From assembly GCA_020629415.1 (NCBI GenBank), contig JAHDDL010000002.1, positions 62,001 through 126,000 of the forward strand: 64,000 nt of DNA, written 5' to 3'. Positions 8,926 to 17,851 of the stretch are shown here, in pieces. The stretch is from Maribacter sp. Its GTDB lineage: Bacteria > Bacteroidota > Bacteroidia > Flavobacteriales > Flavobacteriaceae. Positions within the stretch are counted from its first letter, which is position 1. Each line of letters begins with the position of its first letter. The notes below the pieces were generated by a model that did no database searches, was not told where the DNA came from, and worked only from the letters and a program-made list of their open reading frames with translations. A program made the translations under genes and the position numbers.

Positions 8926-10155
8926 TTAAACCCCTTCTTTAGGATAACACATATAATATTTGGTCACCGTTTTTGAAAGTGCATTTAAATTAAGGTGATC
9001 GGATAATTTGGCAACATCGGTTATCTTTCCGTTTTTCCTTAAAATGTTGATAGTCTGGTGTTGCCTATCGTAAGCTTTATTTTTAAGCTCTCCTTTAAAC
9101 ACAAAGTAAGATGCTTCTTCATCTGTAAGGTTATACTGATTTTTTACTTTATTTAATTGCATTAAAAACTTGCTTTCCGCAGTAGGTTCTTTTTTCACCT
9201 TAATATGAAGCAGTTTTCGATTTATAATCATTTCGCATAAAGAGGCCAAAACAAAATCATCTGAATACTGCCATTCTTTTAATGCCGCGAGAATATCTAT
9301 ATCATCAAGCCTTGCAAATTTTGCCAAGGTTTCATTATTAAAATTGTTGATATCAATATGGTTGGTAAGAAAAAAATGTAGCGCCTCACTAGAATTTAAG
9401 GAATCACCCCTTTCTATTAAAAAACGAGCCCTCTTTAGAATACTAATAAGCAATCTTTCAGCAACAACGGCAGTTTTATGCAGATATACTTGCCAATACA
9501 TAAAGCGGCGTGCCATTAGAAACTTCTCAACGGAGTAAATACCCTTCTCCTCTATGACCAAATCACCTTCTACAACATTTAGCATGGTAATCAATCGCTC
9601 TGCATTGGTATTTCCTTCTGCAACACCGGTATAGAAGCTATCTCGTTTTAAATAATCCAACCTGTCCATATCTAGCTGACTGGACACCAACTGATTTAAG
9701 AATTTTTTTTCGTGATTCCCGGTAAATATTGAAATGGCCTCCGTTAAACTTCCGTTAAATCGGCCGTTTAGTTCATGCATAAATTGAAGTGAAATAAACT
9801 CATGGCTTACTCCTTCCACAATACTATGTTCCATGGCATGAGAAAAAGGACCGTGGCCAATATCATGTAATAGAATAGCACATAAAAGCCCTTCCTCATC
9901 AGCTTCTGTTATCTCAACACCTTTAAAACGAAGCACTTGAATAGATTTCTGCATTAAATACATACAGCCTAAAGCATGATGAAATCTGGTATGGTGTGCC
10001 CCAGGATATACTAAATAGGATAAGCCCATTTGTGAGATCCTACGAAGCCTTTGAAAGTAAGGATCTGCAATGAGGTCAAAAATGAGCGCGTTGGGAATTC
10101 GGATAAATCCGTAAATTGGGTCATTAAAAATTTTCAATTTGTTTGATGTCTTCAA
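8926..10155 (-). CDS. HD-domain phosphohydrolase
   Basis: 409 residues. The HD metal site is visible as HHTRFHHALG (about residues 54-63) and LLHDIGHGPFSHAMEH (about 93-108), followed by a helical domain with LDMDRLDYLKRDSFYTG. This is the dGTPase-like HD family that is widespread in Bacteroidota; a nucleoside triphosphate substrate is likely but not shown. The frame has no ATG near the expected N-terminus: it starts with TTG at 10155, giving MKTSNKLKIFNDPIYGFI, which fits the conserved start of the family. It is the first gene of the lpx operon, and a -7 element at 10187-10194 lies at the right distance. Confidence 0.85.
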   Translation of the reverse strand: MKTSNKLKIFNDPIYGFIRIPNALIFDLIADPYFQRLRRISQMGLSYLVYPGAHHTRFHHALGCMYLMQKSIQVLRFKGVEITEADEEGLLCAILLHDIGHGPFSHAMEHSIVEGVSHEFISLQFMHELNGRFNGSLTEAISIFTGNHEKKFLNQLVSSQLDMDRLDYLKRDSFYTGVAEGNTNAERLITMLNVVEGDLVIEEKGIYSVEKFLMARRFMYWQVYLHKTAVVAERLLISILKRARFLIERGDSLNSSEALHFFLTNHIDINNFNNETLAKFARLDDIDILAALKEWQYSDDFVLASLCEMIINRKLLHIKVKKEPTAESKFLMQLNKVKNQYNLTDEEASYFVFKGELKNKAYDRQHQTINILRKNGKITDVAKLSDHLNLNALSKTVTKYYMCYPKEGV

Positions 10156-10186
10156 GATAACGTTGTCTTTTCTGAATTAAACATTT

Positions 10187-10194
10187 CAAAGTTA
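10187..10194 (-). promoter_or_regulatory. Promoter -7 element of the HD-lpxD-lpxC/fabZ-lpxA-efp operon
   Basis: Minus-strand TAACTTTG matches TAnnTTTG and predicts a 5' end about 25 bases before the TTG start codon of the HD gene. No clear -33 element. It shares the 86-base divergent gap with porX. Confidence 0.45.
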
Positions 10195-10241
10195 TACAAA
10201 AGCATTAGCATAGAATTTGATTATCGTCAAATAATAATTCA

Positions 10242-11786
10242 ATGAACAAAATAAAAATATTGTGGGTAGATGATGAAATTGATCTACTTAAGCCACATAT
10301 CATCTTTTTAGAATCTAAAAATTATAGTGTAATTACTTGCCAAAGTGGACAAGAGGCGTTACAAGAATTAGCCGAAACCAGAGTTGATATAGTTTTTTTG
10401 GATGAAAATATGCCGGGAATATCTGGCTTGGAAACTCTTTCTGAAATAAAAGTTATTGATAATTCTTTACCGGTGGTCATGATTACAAAAAGCGAAGAAG
10501 AATCTATAATGGAAGAAGCCATAGGCTCTAAGATTGCAGATTATCTTATAAAACCGGTGAATCCGAATCAGATATTACTTTCGTTAAAAAAGAATTTGGA
10601 TCATTCAAGACTAATTTCCGAAAAAACCACTAGCAATTATCAGCAAGAATTTAGAAAAATTGCAATGGACCTTTCTATGGTCAGCACTTATCAAGAATGG
10701 GCCGATTTGTACAAAAAACTAATTTATTGGGAATTACAGCTAGAACAGATTGAAGATAGTGGAATGTTCGAAATCCTAGAATCCCAAAAAACGGAAGCCA
10801 ATCAGCAATTCGGAAAATTCGTGGATCGCAACTATAAAGATTGGTTTACCGACAATGATGCTCCCGTAATGTCTCACACCTTATTCAAGAATTGGATAGC
10901 ACCAGAGCTGAAAGACCAAAAGACCTTACTAATTGTAGTAGATAATTTACGTTATGACCAATGGTATGCTTTTGAAGATTCAGTAAATTCATTCTATAAA
11001 AAGAAGAAAGAAGACTCCTATTACAGTATTTTACCAACTGCAACCCAATACGCACGTAATGCTATTTTTTCTGGATTGACGCCATTGGATATGGAAAAGA
11101 AATATCCGGAATGGTGGAAAAACGATACCGATGAAGGAGGCAAAAACCTGTTTGAAGACAAGTTTTTAGATGCACAATTAAAAAGATTAGGGTTATATTT
11201 AAAATGGGAGTATCATAAAATAAGTAGTCTTAAACAAGGAAAACATCTAAGCCAAAACTTTAAAGGACAAAAGGATAACGACCTTACAGTTATCGTTTAT
11301 AATTTTGTTGATATGCTTTCTCATTCAAAAACGGAGATGGAAGTAATCAAAGAACTGGCATCGACCGATAAATCTTATCGATCACTTACAACTAGCTGGT
11401 TCAAGAATTCACCTATGCTAGAAATTATACAACAAGCACAGACATTGGGCATGAAATTGATTATTACGACAGACCACGGCACAATCAATGTAAAGTCGCC
11501 CTCTAAAGTTGTGGGTGACAGAGATACAAGTTTAAACCTACGTTATAAAACAGGAAGAAGTCTTACGTATGAAAAAAATGATGTATTGGCGGCCAAAGAC
11601 CCTAAATCAATTCATCTTCCAAGTATTAACATGAGTAGTTCTTTTATTTTCGCAAAAAACGATTTGTTTTTTGCCTACCCAAACAACTACAACCATTATG
11701 TCAGTTATTATAGAAATACATATCAGCACGGTGGAGTTTCATTAGAAGAAATGATCATACCTTTTGTAGTTTTGGAACCTAAATAA
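10242..11786 (+). CDS. porX: PorX-type response regulator with PglZ domain
   Basis: 514 residues. An N-terminal CheY-like receiver has the acidic pair WVDDE at residues 10-12, the phosphoacceptor Asp54 in VFLDENMPG and the conserved Lys in DYLIKPVNP. A helical linker leads to a C-terminal PglZ domain of the alkaline phosphatase superfamily, with metal-binding stretches VVDNLRYDQW and TTDHGTI. PorX is known in Bacteroidota as a response regulator needed for type IX secretion, and its PglZ domain has been described as a phosphodiesterase acting on oligonucleotides. No sensor kinase PorY is adjacent. It is followed by tsaE after 7 bases. Confidence 0.9.
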   Translation: MNKIKILWVDDEIDLLKPHIIFLESKNYSVITCQSGQEALQELAETRVDIVFLDENMPGISGLETLSEIKVIDNSLPVVMITKSEEESIMEEAIGSKIADYLIKPVNPNQILLSLKKNLDHSRLISEKTTSNYQQEFRKIAMDLSMVSTYQEWADLYKKLIYWELQLEQIEDSGMFEILESQKTEANQQFGKFVDRNYKDWFTDNDAPVMSHTLFKNWIAPELKDQKTLLIVVDNLRYDQWYAFEDSVNSFYKKKKEDSYYSILPTATQYARNAIFSGLTPLDMEKKYPEWWKNDTDEGGKNLFEDKFLDAQLKRLGLYLKWEYHKISSLKQGKHLSQNFKGQKDNDLTVIVYNFVDMLSHSKTEMEVIKELASTDKSYRSLTTSWFKNSPMLEIIQQAQTLGMKLIITTDHGTINVKSPSKVVGDRDTSLNLRYKTGRSLTYEKNDVLAAKDPKSIHLPSINMSSSFIFAKNDLFFAYPNNYNHYVSYYRNTYQHGGVSLEEMIIPFVVLEPK

Positions 11787-11793
11787 TACGGAA

Positions 11794-12207
11794 ATGGAAT
11801 TCATTTATCATAAAGGTGAATTAAAGAATATTGCCAAGCAAATAATTAAACACACCAAAAGCAAGACACTTGCTTTCTACGCACCTATGGGCGCAGGAAA
11901 AACCACCTTAGTAAAAACACTGATCAAAGAATTAGGCAGTAATGACAATGCTAGCAGCCCAACATTTGGCCTGGTCAATGAATATGCGTTAGAATCTGGA
12001 GATGTATTAGGCTATCATTTTGATTTCTATAGATTAGATGATGAAAATGAAGCACTTGATATGGGGTTAGATGATTACTTAGATTCTGGCAACTGGATAT
12101 TTATGGAATGGCCAGAAAAAATTTCGAACCTACTTCCTACAACGTATCAAAAAATTACGATTGAAGTAATTGATGAAACAACAAGAAAGCTAACACTTTA
12201 TAAATAA
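11794..12207 (+). CDS. tsaE: tRNA threonylcarbamoyladenosine biosynthesis ATPase TsaE
   Basis: 137 residues, usual length. TsaE is the P-loop ATPase of the TsaBDE complex that makes the t6A37 modification of ANN-decoding tRNAs. The Walker A motif is PMGAGKTT (residues 31-38), followed by SSPTFGLVNEY, HFDFYRLDDENEALDMGLDDY and the IFMEWPEK motif typical of the family. It lies 7 bases after porX and is probably co-transcribed with it. Confidence 0.93.
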   Translation: MEFIYHKGELKNIAKQIIKHTKSKTLAFYAPMGAGKTTLVKTLIKELGSNDNASSPTFGLVNEYALESGDVLGYHFDFYRLDDENEALDMGLDDYLDSGNWIFMEWPEKISNLLPTTYQKITIEVIDETTRKLTLYK

Positions 12208-12283
12208 AGTAATTAACCCTTGTATTTATTGATTTCAATGGTAAAATCCTAAATATCGTAGACGCTAAAGATTTATTGTATTT

Positions 12284-12313
12284 TTTCGATGAAAAACAAG
12301 CATTTCGATGAAA
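12284..12313 (+). promoter_or_regulatory. Two direct copies of TTTCGATGAAA
   Basis: The 11-mer TTTCGATGAAA occurs at 12284-12294 and again at 12303-12313, 19 bases apart. Each copy is itself an inverted repeat (TTTC-GAT-GAAA). They lie about 70-95 bases upstream of the -7 element of the small exported peptide gene. Paired identical boxes near two helical turns apart are typical of dimeric response-regulator or activator sites; the binding protein is unknown. Confidence 0.5.
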
Positions 12314-12380
12314 TGTACAATTAATCCGATAAAAACGGCAATTTTAACGTTTAAAAACAAATTAGTTGTATATTTTTTCT

Positions 12381-12388
12381 TACGTTTG
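12381..12388 (+). promoter_or_regulatory. Promoter -7 element of the small exported peptide gene
   Basis: TACGTTTG matches TAnnTTTG. It predicts a leader of about 36 bases before the ATG at 12431. No -33 TTG at the usual spacing, which would fit a promoter that needs an activator. Confidence 0.45.
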
Positions 12389-12430
12389 TAGGAGAACTAA
12401 ATATTTAGTATAACCAAAAACCCCTTGAAA

Positions 12431-12562
12431 ATGAAAAACAAAAGAACATTCTTGGCTTCAATCGCTTTAGGCGTATTCCTTTTAGCAATGACTGCACCTA
12501 TTGTAGATATTGATAATCAGGAATTAAATATTGAAAAGAAAAAAATAACTAAGAGAATATAA
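12431..12562 (+). CDS. Small exported or membrane peptide, 43 residues
   Basis: Open frame ATG to TAA of 43 codons: a basic head MKNKR, one hydrophobic segment (about residues 6-24) ending LAMTAP, then a short charged tail rich in Asp, Glu and Lys (VDIDNQELN...KKKITKRI). It looks like a signal peptide followed by a 19-residue mature peptide, or a single-pass peptide. It has a -7 element, a pair of upstream boxes and a terminator of its own (12588-12616), which argues that it is a real transcription unit rather than chance. I do not recognise the family. Confidence 0.6.
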   Translation: MKNKRTFLASIALGVFLLAMTAPIVDIDNQELNIEKKKITKRI

Positions 12563-12587
12563 TTTAAAAATAATTTTTCAAATTTTT

Positions 12588-12616
12588 TAAAGAGCAATTT
12601 TATTGCTCTTTTTTTA
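12588..12616 (+). terminator. Rho-independent terminator after the small peptide gene
   Basis: Stem AAAGAGCAA / TTGCTCTTT with a 5-base loop, running into a T-rich tail. It lies 26 bases after the stop codon of the 43-residue peptide. Confidence 0.8.
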
Positions 12617-12648
12617 TATATAATATTTAACACATTACGTCGTTAGCA

Positions 12649-12663
12649 TATAGTAATACTATA
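12649..12663. promoter_or_regulatory. Short perfect inverted repeat before a membrane protein gene
   Basis: TATAGT-AAT-ACTATA, 6-bp arms with a 3-base centre, ending 6 bases before the start codon at 12670. It could be an operator or a leader hairpin over the ribosome binding site. In A+T-rich DNA chance is also possible. Confidence 0.3.
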
Positions 12664-12669
12664 AAGCAA

Positions 12670-13311
12670 ATGATAAAGAAAGTTAAAAAGAAGAAAGCTA
12701 AAAAGAAGATTTTTTTAGAAACTCTTCTAGTCTTTTTTATAGCAATTTCTCCTTTCTTATATAAAGGTTACGAATATTTACCCTATAGTTCTAATGGAGA
12801 TTTAACTTTTTTTGGTTTTACATTGGGAGGTAACGGTTTTTCAGATGCCAAAACCTACGTATGGTTTTTAACGACTAAAGTAGTTCCTCTTTATTTAATG
12901 ATTTTTTGGTTTCTAACTTCTCGAGACTGGTGGTATCACATAATTATCATACCAATTGCAATGTATGCTTTTCAATTATTTGAAGTTTTATATGATTCTG
13001 ATGATGTCGTAGATACTGATAACATATGGTGGTTAATACCTATTTGCATGATAACCATTCCTTTCGTATATATTATTCGAGTTAAACTATATGATAAGCA
13101 CGTACATGGCATAGATCTAGAAGCTATGGAGGCAGAACTTGAAGAATTAAAAGCTAAAGGTTATACCAACGATAAAAGTAAAGATGGTGTACTTAATGAA
13201 CAGCAATCTATATCTGACGATATAAATTCTAGTCTCTCTACAGGAAATTTAGAGAACATTTTTAAAACCGTTCAACATCGCATAGAAAGCTGGTTACATT
13301 TAAAATCGTAA
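12670..13311 (+). CDS. Conserved membrane protein of unknown function
   Basis: 213 residues. It begins with a very basic stretch (MIKKVKKKKAKKK), then has four hydrophobic segments at about residues 15-32, 60-80, 88-108 and 120-138, followed by an acidic, coiled-coil-like cytoplasmic tail (LEAMEAELEELKAKG, about 155-170) and a Ser/Asn-rich end. A loop with WYH and DDVVDTDNIWW is conserved-looking and acidic. I do not recognise a named family; no catalytic motif is visible. The neighbours (peptide gene, alanine dehydrogenase) give no clear hint. Confidence 0.7.
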   Translation: MIKKVKKKKAKKKIFLETLLVFFIAISPFLYKGYEYLPYSSNGDLTFFGFTLGGNGFSDAKTYVWFLTTKVVPLYLMIFWFLTSRDWWYHIIIIPIAMYAFQLFEVLYDSDDVVDTDNIWWLIPICMITIPFVYIIRVKLYDKHVHGIDLEAMEAELEELKAKGYTNDKSKDGVLNEQQSISDDINSSLSTGNLENIFKTVQHRIESWLHLKS

Positions 13312-13360
13312 CCATTAAATATCTTTAAATAGGACAAATCATTCATTTCTTTAAAAATTG

Positions 13361-13368
13361 TACATTTG
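13361..13368 (+). promoter_or_regulatory. Promoter -7 element of alanine dehydrogenase
   Basis: TACATTTG matches TAnnTTTG and predicts a leader of about 33 bases before the ATG at 13408. No clear -33 box. Confidence 0.45.
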
Positions 13369-13407
13369 AGTTTCAAGTCAATGATTTGAACAACTCATTA
13401 TTAAGTT

Positions 13408-14607
13408 ATGAATCAACCCACCTCCCCTTTTAGTAAGCATCAATTAATTCCGCAAGAAGAAACCTTAGAAGTTTTACGTCAAAAAGGTGAATTGTTCATT
13501 GGTATACCAAAAGAAAACCAATATCAAGAAAAAAGAATTTGTCTTACTCCAGATGCCGTTAACGCTATTACCGCTAATGGCCATAGGGTGCTTATAGAAT
13601 CTGGCGCAGGTGAAGGCGCCCATTTTTCTGATGCAGATTATATAACCGCAGGCGGGGAGATTACCAGAGATACCAAAAAGGTTTTTGCCTGTCCGTTGAT
13701 CTTAAAAGTAGAACCCCCAACGTTAACGGAAATTGAGTACGTTAATCCGCAAACAACAATAATATCCGCTCTTCAAATAAAAACCCAATATAAAGAGTAT
13801 TTTGAAGAGTTGGCCAAAAAACGGATTACTGCCATTGCCTTTGAATACATTAGGGATGAGGAAGGAAAATATCCAGCAGTGCGATCGCTTAGTGAAATTG
13901 CAGGGATATCATCAGTATTGATCGCCGCAGAATTAATGGCTGCAAATAATAATGGTAATGGGCTAATGTTCGGCAACATAAGCGGTGTGCCACCTGTAGA
14001 AGTCGTGATCATTGGAGCGGGAACAGTTGGTGAATTTGCTGCACGTTCAGCTATTGGTATTGGTGCGAACGTTAAGGTTTTTGATAACTCTATCACCAAA
14101 TTAAGAAATATACAGACCAACCTAAAACAAACGGTCTACACCTCTACTATTCAACCAAAAAACCTTTTAAAAGCCTTAAAACGCTGTGATGTAGCTATTG
14201 GCGCAACACGTGGCAAGGATAGATCTCCAGTTGTAGTAACCAGTACAATGGTAGAGCACATGAAAAAAGGTGCCGTAATTATTGATGTAAGTATTGATAC
14301 TGGCGGATGTTTTGAAACTAGCGAAATTACAGACCACAATAAACCCACTAGAAAAAAATACGATGTTATTCACTACGGCGTACCCAATATTCCTTCTAGA
14401 TATCCAAAAACGGCATCGGTCAGTATAAGCAACATATTTACACCTTATTTACTAAAAATTGGAGAAGACGGTGGGCTAGAGAATTCCCTTCGTTTTGACA
14501 AAGGTTTACGTAACGGTCTGTATATGTACCATGGTATTCTAACAAATAAGTCTGTAGGAGAATGGTTCGATTTGCAATATAGCGACATAAATTTCTTGAT
14601 TTTTTAG
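13408..14607 (+). CDS. ald: Alanine dehydrogenase
   Basis: 399 residues. It catalyses NAD-dependent reversible oxidative deamination of L-alanine to pyruvate and ammonia in the cytoplasm. The AlaDh/PNT N-terminal domain shows IGIPKENQYQEKRICLTPDAV, and the NAD-binding domain shows VVIIGAGTVGEFAARSAIGIGANVKVFD. The C-terminal part has VIIDVSIDTGGCFETSE and YGVPNIPSRYPKTAS, both typical of the family. The protein is about 25 residues longer than classical Ald at its N-terminus (MNQPTSPFSKHQLIPQEETLEVLRQKGE), the usual form in Flavobacteriia. It probably feeds amino acid carbon into pyruvate. Confidence 0.9.
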   Translation: MNQPTSPFSKHQLIPQEETLEVLRQKGELFIGIPKENQYQEKRICLTPDAVNAITANGHRVLIESGAGEGAHFSDADYITAGGEITRDTKKVFACPLILKVEPPTLTEIEYVNPQTTIISALQIKTQYKEYFEELAKKRITAIAFEYIRDEEGKYPAVRSLSEIAGISSVLIAAELMAANNNGNGLMFGNISGVPPVEVVIIGAGTVGEFAARSAIGIGANVKVFDNSITKLRNIQTNLKQTVYTSTIQPKNLLKALKRCDVAIGATRGKDRSPVVVTSTMVEHMKKGAVIIDVSIDTGGCFETSEITDHNKPTRKKYDVIHYGVPNIPSRYPKTASVSISNIFTPYLLKIGEDGGLENSLRFDKGLRNGLYMYHGILTNKSVGEWFDLQYSDINFLIF

Positions 14608-14676
14608 ATTACTTAAGCCATTCTTTTTCCATTCCATTTTAAAAGGCATAATTTCGCGACTTTAAATGCATGAGCT

Positions 14677-15066
14677 ATGAATATGGATTTTGTTAAGAGG
14701 TTAGGTTTTTTCCTGGTAGGCCTTTCAATAGGTATCGTTTTTCTAACCTTTTTTCTAAAAAAGAAATCTCAAGAAACAGGAGTTTATTTCTGCTATCTAC
14801 CAGACTGCAGAACGCTTAAAGATATTCGCTCCAAATCTATGCATTACAGTGATGAAGCCAAAAAACAACTCCAACAATATCAATTAGATTCTGTCGCGGT
14901 TACGTACATTTTAACCGAAGGTGATGTAGATTTCAGTAAAAGTGACACAAAATCAGTTCCCTGTAAGACTTACGTTGTTGAGTCTGACTACAAGGAACAT
15001 GATTATATATTTACAGTAAGAAATTGTAGGGAAAAAGCTATTTTGCAAAAAGTAGAAATAGAGTAA
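14677..15066 (+). CDS. Single-pass membrane protein, DUF4258-like
   Basis: 129 residues. One N-terminal membrane segment (about residues 9-28, FFLVGLSIGIVFLTFFL), a Cys-containing linker (CYLPDCRTLKDI), and a soluble C-terminal domain of mixed beta and alpha structure with further Cys residues (PCKTYVVE, RNCREK). Flavobacterial proteins with this layout are grouped as DUF4258, but I rely on memory of the pattern. The function is unknown. It is encoded between ald and the proline dehydrogenase gene, which is convergent and ends 8 bases away. Confidence 0.6.
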   Translation: MNMDFVKRLGFFLVGLSIGIVFLTFFLKKKSQETGVYFCYLPDCRTLKDIRSKSMHYSDEAKKQLQQYQLDSVAVTYILTEGDVDFSKSDTKSVPCKTYVVESDYKEHDYIFTVRNCREKAILQKVEIE

Positions 15067-15074
15067 TTCATTGA

Positions 15075-16241
15075 TTACATTTTTCTACGCTTTCTTTCTT
15101 TTTTTAACAGGGACAATTCTCTACTAGTCTGCCCGGCAACTGAAGTATTTTCGTCAGCTCTCCTGATCAGATATGGCATAACGTCCCGTACTGGTCCAAA
15201 TGGCAAGTATTTGGCAACATTATACCCATTGGCAGCTAAATTGTAAGAAATATGATCGCTCATACCATACAATTGGCCAAACCAGATATGTGTATTATTT
15301 TTTTCGATACCTCTCTCCTCCATTAATTCCATTAACTTATAGCAACTCTCCTCATTATGAGTACCTGCAAAAATGGAAAGCACATCAAGGTTGTCTATCA
15401 TATACGCTATGGTTGCATTGAAATTAGCATCGGTCTCTTCTTTGCTCTTACAAATAGGGGAAACATAACCCATTTCTTTAGCACGGTCATTTTCTTTCTC
15501 CATGTAAGCACCTCTTACAACCTTCATTCCTACCAGAAAACCATCAGAAACGGCACGTTCATGTAACGCCTTCAAATATGGCAAACGATCCCATCTGTAG
15601 GTCTGCAACGTATTAAAAACAATTCTTTTTTTCTTATTATACTTACGCATCATTTGCTCTGCCAAATCATCGGCGGCATCTTGCATCCAACTTTCTTCCC
15701 CGTCTATCAGCAAGGATACTTCAAGATCGTGAGCTTTTTTACATACCCTATCAAACCTATTGACTACACGCTGCCATTCTTCTTCCTCTGATTTGGTAAG
15801 TGCTTTCTTTTCGCTAATTTTTTGATACAGTGCAAAACGACCAAACCCCGTGGGTTTAAAAACAGCATATGGAATTGCCTCTTTCTCTTTTACAAAATCC
15901 AAAATGGTTAAAATAATATCTGTAGCAACATCAAAAGGGTCTTCTTCTTCTTTTCCTTCCACAGAATAATCAAGTACGGAACATACACCTTTTTCCCACA
16001 TACGATCCACAACAGGCAAACAGTCACGTTCGTTTACCCCACCACAAAAATGATCAAAAACGGTTGCCCTGATCAAACTTTCTACCGGCAAATGTGCCTT
16101 AAAGGCAAAATTGGTAATAACCGATCCCATTTTCACCAATGGCTCATTGGAAATCATTTTAAAAAGAAAGTAAGCTCTTTCTAATTCCGAATCGGTTTTT
16201 AAGGCAAATGCAGTTGCAGTATTTTCAAAAATTTGGTCCAT
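15075..16241 (-). CDS. Proline dehydrogenase
   Basis: 388 residues. It oxidises proline to pyrroline-5-carboxylate with FAD, passing electrons to quinone, the first step of proline use. The TIM-barrel signature is visible as FLVGMKVVRGAYMEKENDRAKEMGY, with SLLIDGEESWMQDAADDLAEQMM before it, FAGTHNEESCYKLMEL after it, and the substrate-binding end YLPFGPVRDVMPYLIRRADEN. It is a stand-alone enzyme, not fused to the aldehyde dehydrogenase as in large PutA proteins. It is divergent from aroB with an 83-base gap. Confidence 0.93.
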   Translation of the reverse strand: MDQIFENTATAFALKTDSELERAYFLFKMISNEPLVKMGSVITNFAFKAHLPVESLIRATVFDHFCGGVNERDCLPVVDRMWEKGVCSVLDYSVEGKEEEDPFDVATDIILTILDFVKEKEAIPYAVFKPTGFGRFALYQKISEKKALTKSEEEEWQRVVNRFDRVCKKAHDLEVSLLIDGEESWMQDAADDLAEQMMRKYNKKKRIVFNTLQTYRWDRLPYLKALHERAVSDGFLVGMKVVRGAYMEKENDRAKEMGYVSPICKSKEETDANFNATIAYMIDNLDVLSIFAGTHNEESCYKLMELMEERGIEKNNTHIWFGQLYGMSDHISYNLAANGYNVAKYLPFGPVRDVMPYLIRRADENTSVAGQTSRELSLLKKERKRRKM

Positions 16242-16324
16242 TCTTTATTATTTCAATAACGATCAAATATAATAACAGAATTTATAATCTTAAGACTAAA
16301 AATAACCTTTATTTTGTACTAGAA

Positions 16325-17413
16325 ATGCAAATAAAAAAAGCCATATTTTCAATGGATTCCATAATCTCAGATTCTTACGCAGTACATTTTAACGAAGAAG
16401 CCTTTAAAGCTTTAAATACTCATTTAGCCAATAAGAAATATTCTATAGTTTTTATTCTAGTTGATGAGAACACACACGAACTTTGTTTGCCAAATTTTAT
16501 GGCAGAGATAAACGGTGAATATCAATTTGAGATTATTGAAATAGAATCTGGCGAGATCAATAAGAATATTGAAACCTGCGTAGGTGTTTGGGAAGCTTTA
16601 TCTGAATTAGGAGCAGACAGAAAAAGTGTTTTAATAAACTTAGGAGGCGGAGTTCTTACGGATATGGGAGGGTTTATAGCCTCAACCTTTAAAAGGGGTA
16701 TAGATTTCATTAATGTACCTACTACCCTACTATCTATGGTAGATGCTTCTGTAGGTGGTAAAACCGGCATAGATTTAGGTGCTTTAAAAAATCAAGTTGG
16801 TGTTATAAACCAACCTGCAATGGTACTTGTAGTGCCAGATTTTCTTGATACATTAGAAAAAAGACAAATTATTAGTGGTTTTGCGGAAATGCTCAAGCAT
16901 GGTCTTATAAAGGACAAAACCTATTGGGAAGCTTTAAAAGAGGTCCAAAGCCTAGAGCATATGAAAAGTCATATTCTTACCTCTATTCAAATAAAAAATG
17001 AAGTCGTACTTAAAGACCCTACGGAACAAAACATACGAAAAATTTTGAATTACGGCCATACACTTGGGCATGCCATAGAATCCTACTTTTTGGAGAATGC
17101 ATCCAAAGAAATGTTATTACATGGCGAAGCAATTGCCGTTGGTATGATTTTAGAAGGTTACCTATCTCACAAACTTTTAGGTTTATCCGAGCAATCTTTA
17201 GAGGACATAAAATCTACTTTCTTAAATAAATATGATAAAGTAGAATTTATAGATACTGACATTGAGAATATTTTAAAATTGATGAAATACGACAAGAAAA
17301 ATTCTCATGGAAAAGTGAATTTTGTGTTATTGAAAAACATTGGAGAACCTGTTGTTGACGTTGAAATTCCCATTGAATTATTTACCGATGCATTTGCTTA
17401 CTACAAAGTTTAA
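16325..17413 (+). CDS. aroB: 3-dehydroquinate synthase
   Basis: 362 residues, normal AroB length. It cyclises DAHP to 3-dehydroquinate, the second step of the shikimate pathway, using NAD and a divalent metal. The NAD-binding glycine stretch is LINLGGGVLTDMGGFIASTFKRGI, followed by VPTTLLSMVDASVGGKTGID, and the metal ligands appear in GFAEMLKHGLI, YGHTLGHAIE and LHGEAIAVGM. The frame is open for 39 codons upstream, but that stretch overlaps the divergent proline dehydrogenase start region, so I place the start at the ATG at 16325. Confidence 0.94.
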   Translation: MQIKKAIFSMDSIISDSYAVHFNEEAFKALNTHLANKKYSIVFILVDENTHELCLPNFMAEINGEYQFEIIEIESGEINKNIETCVGVWEALSELGADRKSVLINLGGGVLTDMGGFIASTFKRGIDFINVPTTLLSMVDASVGGKTGIDLGALKNQVGVINQPAMVLVVPDFLDTLEKRQIISGFAEMLKHGLIKDKTYWEALKEVQSLEHMKSHILTSIQIKNEVVLKDPTEQNIRKILNYGHTLGHAIESYFLENASKEMLLHGEAIAVGMILEGYLSHKLLGLSEQSLEDIKSTFLNKYDKVEFIDTDIENILKLMKYDKKNSHGKVNFVLLKNIGEPVVDVEIPIELFTDAFAYYKV

Positions 17414-17521
17414 AAACTTCACCTACCTAAAATAGTGTTTTCACAACTCTATAAAACGATATGTAGCATAAATGACTAGTTTAGTTATAGATAAACACAA
17501 CCTTCTATAAATAAAACAGTT

Positions 17522-17851
17522 ATGACACGACGCCTTATCGATTACCGTAAATTGGACCACAAGTTAGCATCATTATTAATAGAGACATACCCACATGGCT
17601 ATGGGGACGAAGACATTATCACTTTTAAAAATATAAATGGAGATTATGTTGAAGCTGTTGAATTAAAAACAGCAGACACACTGTACTTGGTCAAAATCAG
17701 TAAAAGTCTTTCTAACTTCATAGCAAACTTTGAAGAAAACATAGAAAAAGAGCTTGAACCTAAAACTCCTGAAGAGGTAATGCAGTCCGAAGAAATGACA
17801 AGAACACTTAATCTTAATTTTGAAACGGAAACCGAAGAAGAGTTCGATTAA
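17522..17851 (+). CDS. Small acidic conserved protein of unknown function
   Basis: 109 residues, no signal peptide or membrane segment. The N-terminal half (MTRRLIDYRKLDHKLASLLIETYPHGYGDEDIITFKN) reads as a compact alpha/beta domain, and the last 40 residues are strongly acidic (PKTPEEVMQSEEM...FETETEEEFD) and probably disordered. The pattern is familiar from flavobacterial genomes but I cannot name a function. It converges on the DinB gene, and the two stop codons share the palindrome TTAA (17848-17851). Confidence 0.7.
   Translation: MTRRLIDYRKLDHKLASLLIETYPHGYGDEDIITFKNINGDYVEAVELKTADTLYLVKISKSLSNFIANFEENIEKELEPKTPEEVMQSEEMTRTLNLNFETETEEEFD

Noticed and set aside
10242..11786. PglZ domain, as in BREX phage defence
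   Set aside because: The domain is fused to a receiver in the PorX arrangement and there are no BREX genes (brxC, pglX, brxL) nearby; type IX secretion regulation is the known role.
13773..14120. Minus-strand frame of 115 codons inside alanine dehydrogenase
   Set aside because: Fully contained in a clear gene, no domain pattern; a shadow of its codon use. The same holds for 33398-33739, 50513-50872 and 61455-61829.
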